Positions 1 through 5,261 of a stretch of DNA of 10,986 nucleotides are shown in pieces. The notes beneath the pieces are model-generated. The model did no database searches. It worked only from the letters and a program-made list of their open reading frames with translations, and had not been told where the DNA came from. A program made the position numbers and the translations under genes. Source of the stretch: Mucilaginibacter sp. (GTDB taxonomy: Bacteria > Bacteroidota > Bacteroidia > Sphingobacteriales > Sphingobacteriaceae); the NCBI GenBank assembly GCA_028288315.1, contig JAQBNY010000327.1, positions 1 to 10,986 of the forward strand, read 5' to 3'. The number at the start of each line of letters is the position of its first letter. Position 1 is the stretch's first letter.

Positions 1-86
1 GGATAGAGCAGTATCGCAAGTTGTGGGCCGAGCGATTTGATTCACTGGATGACTTACTTGAAGAAATGAAGGCAAAAAAAAGATAA
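1..86 (+). CDS. C-terminal end of an ArsR-family transcriptional regulator (partial)
   Basis: The frame starting at base 3 is open from the window edge to a TAA at 84-86 and gives 27 residues that include YRKLWAERFDSLDDLLEEMK and a basic tail. This pattern (an aromatic/Trp motif, then an amphipathic helix rich in Leu, Asp and Glu) is typical of the last helix of small ArsR-type winged-helix repressors. In this family that helix helps form the dimer. The HTH itself lies outside the window, so the assignment rests on the tail and on context. ArsR regulators of this type are very often encoded just upstream of SRPBCC/AHSA1 proteins, and one follows at 995. The gene is cut by the window edge. The family call is an inference of moderate strength. 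Confidence 0.65.
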   Translation, partial: IEQYRKLWAERFDSLDDLLEEMKAKKR

Positions 87-210
87 CGGAAAGCTGTTCC
101 ATACAATGCAGTTAAGAGGCTGAGTTAATTAAAATGCGCCATAAGGTCTCGCTAAAAAGTATTCACAGGTTTATAAGATTATGTAACAACTATATTAAAT
201 CATCATTATA

Positions 211-885
211 ATGACAACCAGCACTGTTACTCAATTATTTGCAAAACTGTCCATGTGGGCGGGCATTGCGTTTATAGTCCTGCTTACTGCGTTGCACTTT
301 CTTGAACCAGAATTTGCTCCTTCATGGCATTTTATTAGTGAATACCAGTTAGGTAAATTTGGGTGGATGATGTGTGCTGCGTTCTTTTCTTTAGGGCTCA
401 GTTGCATATCGCTTTGTATTGCGCTTTGGAAACAAGCAAATTTGCTTGGAAAGGCAGGCCTCTTAATGCTGTTGATAGCCGCCGCAGGAATGTTTTTAGC
501 CGCAATAAATATAACAGACCCGCTAAACACCCCGCAGGCACAATGGACCAAGCATGGCAAATTGCATCAGCAAGGTGCCACCATGGACGGAATACCAATT
601 GCCGCTATTCTTATTATTATTGGCATAATCCTAAAAAATCAATATTGGAAGTACAAGAAGAGTTTGCTGATATGGGCAACTATTTTAGTGTGGGCCGGAA
701 TGATTGTTTTTATTGCCGCCATGGTTAAATATTTTCCAGCAGATAGGAAATTTGGCCCCGATGTGCAGCTTGGTTGGCCAAACAGGGTAATGATAGTTAC
801 ACAAGCAATTTGGCTAATCATAATGGCAGAACTTACAACCAAAAACACCAATCAACATTCTGATATGAAAAAGTTGGTTGCTTAA
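211..885 (+). CDS. DUF998 family integral membrane protein
   Basis: A 224-residue protein with about six predicted membrane helices: roughly residues 13-31, 51-72, 79-99, 126-142, 150-170 and 191-208. Between helices 1 and 2 lies an ISEY motif (42-45) followed by Gly48. The loop after helix 3 contains NITDP (100-104) and a His/Gly-rich stretch around 115-123. These are the usual landmarks of the DUF998 family, whose function is not established. The protein should sit in the cytoplasmic membrane. It lies 124 bp after the ArsR-type tail and 109 bp before the SRPBCC gene on the same strand, so co-regulation by the ArsR protein is plausible but not shown. The ATG at 211 comes just before the first helix and has no clear Shine-Dalgarno site, as is common in this phylum. 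Confidence 0.8.
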   Translation: MTTSTVTQLFAKLSMWAGIAFIVLLTALHFLEPEFAPSWHFISEYQLGKFGWMMCAAFFSLGLSCISLCIALWKQANLLGKAGLLMLLIAAAGMFLAAINITDPLNTPQAQWTKHGKLHQQGATMDGIPIAAILIIIGIILKNQYWKYKKSLLIWATILVWAGMIVFIAAMVKYFPADRKFGPDVQLGWPNRVMIVTQAIWLIIMAELTTKNTNQHSDMKKLVA

Positions 886-994
886 GCATTTTGCGAAGAT
901 CGATGGCAGTTTGCTGGATGATCAATATGAATATACCTATAGGCTAAAAGAAATACGATAGAAAACCATTTTATAAAATTTAAATAACAACATT

Positions 995-1492
995 ATGGCA
1001 AGCAAGAACGAAACCATTATTAAAGCTGAACCTGGCAAACAGGAGATTTTTATTATCCGTGAGTTTGAGGCCCCGCGCGAACTTGTTTTTAAAGCATTAA
1101 TCGACCCGCAACTGGTGCCGAGGTGGCTTGGCCCCAGGGAGCTAACCACGAAGATTGATAAATGGGATGCACGTAGCGGAGGCCATTATCGGTACATCCA
1201 TTCGGATACTAACGGAAATGACTTTGGCTTTCACGGAGTGATACACGAAGTGCAGGTGCCTGAAAGAATAATCCAAACTTTTGAATTTGAGGGTATGCCC
1301 GAAAAAGGGCATGTTGTTTTAGAAACTGCCAGACTGGAAGCCCTTTCTAGCGACAGGACAAGGATTGTGGTACAATCAGTTTTTCAATCCGTTGCCGACA
1401 GGGATGGCATGATGCAAGCAGGAATGGAACGGGGCGTTAAGGATTCGCACTGGCGATTAGATGAACTTCTTGAGACTCAGTTAAATAATTAA
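995..1492 (+). CDS. SRPBCC (AHSA1/START-like) domain protein
   Basis: A 165-residue cytoplasmic protein that is one SRPBCC domain. The N-terminal strand and helix carry the family pattern REFEAPRELVFKALIDP (22-38), followed by RWLGP (43-47). The middle contains alternating strands (GGHYRYIH, then GVIHEV and ERIIQTFEFEG). The C-terminal part ends in the usual long helix, about 138-160, with HWRLDELLE. The fold makes a deep hydrophobic pocket for small ligands. The AHSA1-like subgroup in bacteria has no single known reaction. Length is normal and the frame is intact. A typical partner is an upstream ArsR repressor, and a likely one ends at base 86. Ligand and role cannot be read from the sequence. 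Confidence 0.85.
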   Translation: MASKNETIIKAEPGKQEIFIIREFEAPRELVFKALIDPQLVPRWLGPRELTTKIDKWDARSGGHYRYIHSDTNGNDFGFHGVIHEVQVPERIIQTFEFEGMPEKGHVVLETARLEALSSDRTRIVVQSVFQSVADRDGMMQAGMERGVKDSHWRLDELLETQLNN

Positions 1493-1658
1493 CAAAGTGG
1501 CTTATATGCCCACCTTAATCCCAATAACAGGCCCCATATAACCTCATACATCATAGCAATTGTTAATAACCACGTCTCTGTTAGGAAATATAGCAAGTTT
1601 GCGCATAACAATTAATTTAGCTTGTCGTATAAACCGGATATTCTTAAATTGAATAAGT

Positions 1659-1930
1659 ATGTTGATTAAGATGGAATTATTAAACAATGTTAAAAGCTTT
1701 TTAGCACAAGTACTTTACAGAAGGTCAAATAAAGCAGTAGCTATCATCAATCAAATTATAGAAGCAAACGATACAACTACAAGCCTTATCAATCTCAAAC
1801 TGGCTAAATTCAATATTGCCAGTAGGACTTCATAACTTTACTCGAATCCTACCTACATGTGAAGGCTGATAATAACATAATTGATATTACACAGCAAACG
1901 GCAATAAAAGAATGGAACAATACTTTGTAA
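1659..1930 (+). pseudogene. Small unrecognised gene, apparently split by a one-base deletion
   Basis: An ATG at 1659 opens 58 codons, ending at TAA 1833-1835. The product is helix-prone, with segments such as MELLNNVKSFLAQVLYRR and KAVAIINQIIEAND. Immediately afterwards the frame starting at 1826 is open for 34 codons, DFITLLESYLHVKADNNIID and onward, to TAA 1928-1930. Its upstream limit is a TAG at 1823-1825. Restoring one G in the GG at 1825-1826 would join both parts into a protein of about 91 residues ending inside the palindrome that would terminate it. I do not recognise the family. An alternative start is the ATG at 1671. The region could be a decayed gene, a sequencing error, or an intact 58-codon gene followed by chance open frame; I favour one of the first two. 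Confidence 0.4.
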
Positions 1931-1967
1931 TAACCAACATTAGCTAATGTTGGTTATTACAAAGTAT
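1920..1967. terminator. Perfect 48-bp palindrome between convergent genes (likely bidirectional terminator)
   Basis: Bases 1920-1943 and 1944-1967 are exact reverse complements with no spacer (24 bp + 24 bp, centre TTAG|CTAA). The left arm contains the stop of the small rightward gene (1928-1930), and the right arm ends 9 bp before the stop of the leftward lipoprotein gene. A long hairpin between two convergent stops is the expected place for a bidirectional terminator. The stem is A+T-rich and lacks a clear T-tract on either side, so action through pausing or mRNA 3'-end protection is as likely as classical intrinsic termination. Confidence 0.65.
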
Positions 1968-1976
1968 AAATGATAA

Positions 1977-2405
1977 TTATGGAACCAAAATAGTTGAAGT
2001 CCATACTTCATTTGCCTTTATAGAAGCTGTATTACCAAATATTTGTTTATTTTCTCTGCTAAAGACATTTAGGTTGACTGTTTGGTCTACATTTAAAGGC
2101 GTTATCTTTACAACCAAGTTATAGTTTCTTGCATACTTGAAATAATATGAACCTTTAGTAGAATCAACATCAACTTCGGTTAATTTATCGGCAGTTCCAT
2201 AGGAGACATGACACTGCTTTTCACATAGTATACTTACCTTTCCTTCTCCATATCCTGGATCCGTGTTTACCGCTTGCTTTTTACATCCAGTTACTGATAA
2301 AAGCACAATGATTATCAAAACTATGTTCCCGAATAAAAATTTCTTAACTGCTTTGGCGTCTAATGTGTCTGAAATTACTCTGATTTTAAGGTCTGTATTT
2401 CTCAT
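1977..2405 (-). CDS. Predicted lipoprotein of unknown function
   Basis: A 142-residue protein. A hydrophobic stretch at about 27-38 (NIVLIIIVLLSV) ends in the lipobox-like SVTGC with the lipidated Cys at 41. This implies signal peptidase II processing and a mature domain of about 102 residues in the envelope. The n-region is unusually long (26 residues before the hydrophobic core), but no other ATG lies nearer. The mature part begins with a flexible linker and has two further cysteines, C61 and C65 (CEKQC), that could form a disulfide or bind metal. The rest looks like beta strands with polar loops (YYFKYARNYNLVVKITPLN). I do not recognise the domain. The gene stands alone on its strand and ends against the palindrome at 1920-1967. 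Confidence 0.7.
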   Translation of the reverse strand: MRNTDLKIRVISDTLDAKAVKKFLFGNIVLIIIVLLSVTGCKKQAVNTDPGYGEGKVSILCEKQCHVSYGTADKLTEVDVDSTKGSYYFKYARNYNLVVKITPLNVDQTVNLNVFSRENKQIFGNTASIKANEVWTSTILVP

Positions 2406-2753
2406 ATTTTTACTATTTATAATTCAAAACTAATACCTTTAATGTGTTGATACTCACCCTTGCCCTATTGTGTATAATATACTGAGAAAATAAAGGGAAA
2501 ATGTCCTTAATGTGTGCAAAGCACTAAATGTGTGTCCCGCTTCTTTTAATTAAATATTGCAGTATCAAGTTTTAAGTTTCTTTAGTGTTAAATTTTAAGG
2601 TTTACAAAGGCATATCTTTATAAAGCCTATTATTGGGCAGGTGAATATTCCCAGACAAGGGACATTATAGGGTAGTAGTGGGTAAGAACAAACCCTAATG
2701 TTTAATATATAGTACTAAGATGTTTTAGCTGAGTATTATTTGTTTCAATAAAC
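2406..2753. other. Intergenic region between the lipoprotein gene and the receiver genes
   Basis: About 350 A+T-rich bases with no credible gene on either strand. It holds the candidate promoter box at 2425-2432 and three short direct repeats around AATGTGT (2438-2449, 2506-2517, 2524-2535), two of them 18 bases apart. A 10-base palindrome, CTTTATAAAG, lies near 2620. No strong terminator with a T-tract is visible after the receiver gene that ends at 2754. Confidence 0.5.
2425..2432 (-). promoter_or_regulatory. Candidate -7 promoter box for the lipoprotein gene
   Basis: On the minus strand this reads TAGTTTTG, a match to the Bacteroidota -7 consensus TAnnTTTG, with 19 bases between it and the ATG at 2405. 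No good TTG-type -33 element is seen at the usual distance, so the call rests on one box. Confidence 0.3.
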
Positions 2754-3113
2754 TTATTCCAAAAACTTATTCATGACTTTTACTAAGTAATTGATATCGA
2801 ATGGCTTCTTAATATAAGCATCATACTTAAAGTTGCCAATTGCTATTGCCAGCTTATGATAGGCTGAAATTAAAATCACAGGAATGTGAGATGTATCTTT
2901 GTTACTCTTAATTAATTGGCAGATTTGACCACCAGTTAAACCTGGTAACATATAATCAGTTAATACCAGATCTGGATTGTGAACCTTAACTGTTTCAATA
3001 ATATCGTCCGTACCGTTTATTCCACTAACTGAAAAATTATTTAAACTAAGAACCGTTTTTATAACTTCCAGAATATCATTATCATCTTCAATAATTAATA
3101 TTTTTTTTTTCAT
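2754..3113 (-). CDS. Stand-alone response regulator receiver protein (CheY-like)
   Basis: A 119-residue protein made only of a receiver domain. The acidic pocket is D10/D11 (IIEDDND) and the phospho-acceptor is D53 in LVLTDYMLPGLTG. The conserved Ser is S83 (ILISA) and the Lys is K103 (IKKPF), so all residues needed for phosphotransfer and switching are present. There is no DNA-binding or enzymatic output domain, so signalling must pass through protein contacts or phosphorelay. The cognate kinase is not in the window. The gene follows another receiver gene by 40 bp on the same strand and is probably cotranscribed with it, with a small hairpin between. The start follows an A-rich run (MKKK), and this ATG gives the standard family N-terminus. 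Confidence 0.9.
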   Translation of the reverse strand: MKKKILIIEDDNDILEVIKTVLSLNNFSVSGINGTDDIIETVKVHNPDLVLTDYMLPGLTGGQICQLIKSNKDTSHIPVILISAYHKLAIAIGNFKYDAYIKKPFDINYLVKVMNKFLE

Positions 3114-3127
3114 TTATTTAAGTACAT

Positions 3128-3145
3128 GCGAAGCTAAAACTTCGC
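3128..3145 (-). other. Small intercistronic hairpin between the two receiver genes
   Basis: GCGAAG (3128-3133) and CTTCGC (3140-3145) form a 6-bp stem with a 6-base loop in the 40-bp gap. On the minus-strand transcript no T-run follows, so it is unlikely to be a strong terminator. It could modulate processing or relative expression of the two receivers. Confidence 0.35.
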
Positions 3146-3153
3146 GTAAAAAT

Positions 3154-3564
3154 TTAGGCTGCTTCAAAAATTGTTCTTATTTTATCTAAATTAATTGGCT
3201 TTGGCAGAAAATCCTCAACTAAAGGATTGGATAGTGATTTGTCAATATCATCACCTAAAACAGAAGAGGATAAGATATATATCTGAATTTTCCGTAAAGG
3301 ATCAATGTTAAGTCGTTCAAATTCTTCTAAAAATTGCCATCCATCCATTACAGGCATTTTTAAATCTAAAAAGATAAAGTCTGGTAAAAGTTCGGGTTTG
3401 CTATTACTTTTTTCTAAAAGCTTTTTTATTGCTTCTTCGCTATTAACCATTATATCAACTTCACAATTTTTGATCACTCTGTTAATTAGCATTTTAAAAA
3501 TTGCATTGTCAAGCTCCTCATTATCTATAACCAAGATCTTAGGGCAAAAATTATTCGCAGTCAT
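3154..3564 (-). CDS. Stand-alone response regulator receiver protein (Rcp1/CheY-like)
   Basis: A 136-residue single receiver domain. D14 (LVIDNEE) is the first acidic site, D67 in FIFLDLKMPVMDGWQFLEEF is the phospho-acceptor, S99 (YILSSS) is the Ser/Thr switch residue and K122 (PKPI) is the conserved lysine. The long alpha2 region and the DLKMPVMDGWQFL block are typical of the small Rcp1-like receivers found beside hybrid or phytochrome-type kinases in Bacteroidota and cyanobacteria. No such kinase is present here. The second acidic position is Asn15-Glu16 rather than Asp-Asp, a common variant. It is the first gene of a likely two-receiver leftward unit with the gene at 2754. Confidence 0.9.
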   Translation of the reverse strand: MTANNFCPKILVIDNEELDNAIFKMLINRVIKNCEVDIMVNSEEAIKKLLEKSNSKPELLPDFIFLDLKMPVMDGWQFLEEFERLNIDPLRKIQIYILSSSVLGDDIDKSLSNPLVEDFLPKPINLDKIRTIFEAA

Positions 3565-3869
3565 GGAGAAGTTAACAAAGGTAAAATAAGAATGTTTTTC
3601 TACTCATTATTTTTTACAATTTTCGCAAATATTAACTACTTATTCTATAAATAATAAATTAATTTAGCAGAAAAATTGCAATACAATACTTAAGGGTACA
3701 GTTAATTGTAATAAAGATAGAAGATTCAATAATTATTTGAATTAACTTATGCCAGTAATTTACCTATTCACAAATGGTGTGCTGGCTAAATAACCGGTTA
3801 ATGGAGAGGCATTAGCCTATTTAAAGATAAAAGCACTAAGTATGCATAGTTGTTGTTAAACAATCTTAA
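3565..3869. other. Intergenic region between the receiver genes and clpS
   Basis: About 305 A+T-rich bases. Apart from the box at 3576-3583 I see only a weak inverted repeat, ATTCAA/TTGAAT (3724-3729 and 3737-3742), and no supportable gene. Short open stretches around 3750-3858 are interrupted by stops and resemble no family I know. Confidence 0.5.
3576..3583 (-). promoter_or_regulatory. Candidate -7 promoter box for the receiver gene pair
   Basis: The minus strand reads TACCTTTG, matching TAnnTTTG, with 11 bases between it and the ATG at 3564. If used, the 5' leader would be only a few bases. No clear -33 TTG is visible. Confidence 0.35.
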
Positions 3870-4151
3870 TTACTCCACACTCACCGTTAACCCCTCTTGC
3901 TGAAGTATTTTGCGGTAAATTTCCATTTCGGTGAATGAGCCTTCCAATACGGCACATTTGCCTTCGTTATGTACCTTCCAGGCTATTTTTTCGGCTTGAG
4001 GTTCTGTATAATCCAGATACTTCATCATGCAGTGTATCACATGATCAAAGCTGTTATGATCATCGTTCCATAATATAAGGCGGCGCATTTCTTTAAGCCC
4101 GGCCAGTATCTCTTCAAGGGTGAGCGTCTCTTCCTGTACTTCAGTTGGCAT
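3870..4151 (-). CDS. clpS: ATP-dependent Clp protease adaptor ClpS
   Basis: A 93-residue protein of the ClpS family, the cytoplasmic adaptor that binds N-degron substrates and hands them to ClpAP-type unfoldase-protease. The binding-site signature is LWNDDHNSFDHVI (27-39), with N29-D30-D31 matching the Asn-Asp-Asp of E. coli ClpS. HNEGK at 61-65 provides the histidine equivalent to E. coli H66. The flexible acidic N-terminus (about 1-22) is the usual part that engages the ClpA N-domain. The start was set at the ATG at 4149-4151; a TTG further upstream (4161-4163) would add four residues but lies inside a -7 promoter box. The gene is monocistronic here, and no clpA is in view. Confidence 0.92.
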   Translation of the reverse strand: MPTEVQEETLTLEEILAGLKEMRRLILWNDDHNSFDHVIHCMMKYLDYTEPQAEKIAWKVHNEGKCAVLEGSFTEMEIYRKILQQEGLTVSVE

Positions 4152-4160
4152 ATGTAATGA

Positions 4161-4168
4161 CAAATTTA
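4161..4168 (-). promoter_or_regulatory. Candidate -7 promoter box for clpS
   Basis: The minus strand reads TAAATTTG, matching TAnnTTTG, with 9 bases between it and the ATG at 4151. It overlaps the upstream TTG codon that could otherwise be taken as a start, which argues for the ATG and a very short leader. Confidence 0.4.
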
Positions 4169-4257
4169 CTCAAAATCAGTAATAAAAGTGTTAAAATGAT
4201 GTTTAAACAATTTTAAATAAGATATAACAACTTTTACCTAACAACTCACAATTAAAA

Positions 4258-5124
4258 ATGAAACATCGTACCACTATGCTGTTTTCAGCATTAATACTGG
4301 TTTTCGCCAGTACAGTTAAAGCACAATCATCAAAAACTATTGGCAGTATGCAGCCACCACCAGCCAAGGTGGTAATAGATGGCGATTTAAGTGAATGGGG
4401 TGATAGCCTGCGGTATCTTAATGAAGAAAAAAAGATACCGTACACTCTCGCTAACGATCAGGAAAATCTGTACGTGGCCATTCGCATTAATGACCGAACA
4501 GAGCAGGCACGCATTATAAACGCGGGCATCACGCTAAGCATTGATCCTAAAGGGAAAAAGAAGGAAACGTTTACAATGACTTTCCCGTTGAGCGACCCCG
4601 GCAGTAAACCGAAATTAGGTTTCCGTAAAGATGATAACGGAGAATTAACCCAGCAAGACAGGGATGAACTTGTACGCGAGCGCCTTACCACGCTCAGAAA
4701 CATTAAAGTAACCGGCTTTAAAGACATTGAGTATGATATGATAACCACATCAAATACTTACGGTATTAAGGCGTATATAAATTATGACGCTGATGGCAAC
4801 CTGGTTTACGAGGCGGCTATCCCCTTGAAATTTTTTCATGTTGATAATCCTTCAAAAAATGAATGGGCTTTTAACTTTAAAATTAACGGCATGCAAAAGA
4901 TTGCTCCTGCCAGCGAAGGCGGCGATTCACAAGGCGGAGGCGGACGTGGAGGCCGCGGAGGCGGTGGTGGTGGAAGAATGGGCGGCGGCGGTGGCGGAAT
5001 GGGCGGCGGCGGCCGGGGTGGAAGAGGCGGTGGCGGTGGTGGACGCGGCGGCAGTAGCAATGCCGAGAACAGCGAGCTATTCAAATCTGTTGACTTTTGG
5101 GAGAAATTTCATTTAGCTAAATAG
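4258..5124 (+). CDS. Secreted CBM9-like domain protein with Gly/Arg-rich segment
   Basis: A 288-residue protein with a classic signal peptide (1-22, basic start, hydrophobic core, cleavage after VKA). Residues about 38-213 look like a family 9 carbohydrate-binding-module fold. It opens with VVIDGDLSEWGD, continues with ANDQENLYVAIRINDRT (65-81) and ITLSIDPKGKKKETF, and ends with EWAFNFKINGM. In this superfamily IDGxxxEW followed by DxxNLYVA is the hallmark, and members bind sugars or act as accessory domains of secreted enzymes. Residues 221-265 are almost only Gly with scattered Arg and two Met, then a short polar C-terminus containing SVDFWEKFHLAK. No catalytic residues are evident. The tract may be a flexible linker or surface or RNA/polyanion-binding segment; that is inference. 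Ligand is unknown. Confidence 0.75.
   Translation: MKHRTTMLFSALILVFASTVKAQSSKTIGSMQPPPAKVVIDGDLSEWGDSLRYLNEEKKIPYTLANDQENLYVAIRINDRTEQARIINAGITLSIDPKGKKKETFTMTFPLSDPGSKPKLGFRKDDNGELTQQDRDELVRERLTTLRNIKVTGFKDIEYDMITTSNTYGIKAYINYDADGNLVYEAAIPLKFFHVDNPSKNEWAFNFKINGMQKIAPASEGGDSQGGGGRGGRGGGGGGRMGGGGGGMGGGGRGGRGGGGGGRGGSSNAENSELFKSVDFWEKFHLAK
4918..5052 (+). repeat. GGN-rich low-complexity tract encoding poly-Gly/Arg
   Basis: Bases 4918-5052 encode residues 221-265 of the CBM9-like protein, built of short GGC/GGT/GGA runs broken by Arg and Met codons (units such as GGRGGRGGGGGGR occur twice). It is by far the most G+C-rich stretch of the window. Its complement reads as a proline-rich open frame, which is a by-product. 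Slippage-prone repeats like this vary in length between strains. Confidence 0.85.
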
Positions 5125-5132
5125 GGTTAGTA

Positions 5133-5215
5133 GTTGAAAGTAAAAAGTTGAAGGTTGAAAGTAAGGCCTTGTTTGATACTCGTTTTATCAAAACTTTCAC
5201 CTTTTTACTTTCAAC
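5133..5215. terminator. Nested inverted repeat between convergent genes (bidirectional terminator or dispersed repeat)
   Basis: GTTGAAAGTAAAAAG at 5133-5147 is an exact reverse complement of 5201-5215. Inside it TTTGATA (5172-5178) pairs with TATCAAA (5186-5192). The left side also contains a second copy of GTTGAAAGTAA at about 5154-5164. The element lies 9 bp after the stop of the CBM9-like gene and 46 bp beyond the stop of the leftward gene at 5262, with A/T-runs on both sides, fitting a bidirectional terminator. The repetitive GTTGAAAGT composition also suggests a dispersed intergenic repeat. Confidence 0.55.
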
Positions 5216-5261
5216 CTTTAATTATCTTTCTTGGTTCTTGTATCTTGATTCTAACTCCTGC

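Noticed and set aside
363..728. Alternative plus-strand frame of 121 codons inside the DUF998 gene
   Set aside because: It overlaps a convincing six-helix protein and has no family-like motifs or hydrophobic pattern; it is a shadow frame.
3750..3858. Short open stretches before clpS that might be a degraded gene
   Set aside because: They are only 15-22 codons each, separated by stops, and resemble nothing I know; chance is a sufficient explanation in A+T-rich DNA.
4152..4163. TTG start giving clpS four extra residues
   Set aside because: The TTG is part of the TAAATTTG promoter box, and an ATG lies four codons on, giving the normal family N-terminus.
4836..5084. Minus-strand proline-rich open frame of about 82 codons
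   Set aside because: It is the complement of the Gly-rich tract and adjoining coding sequence of the CBM9-like gene; the low-complexity proline runs follow from the GGN repeats.
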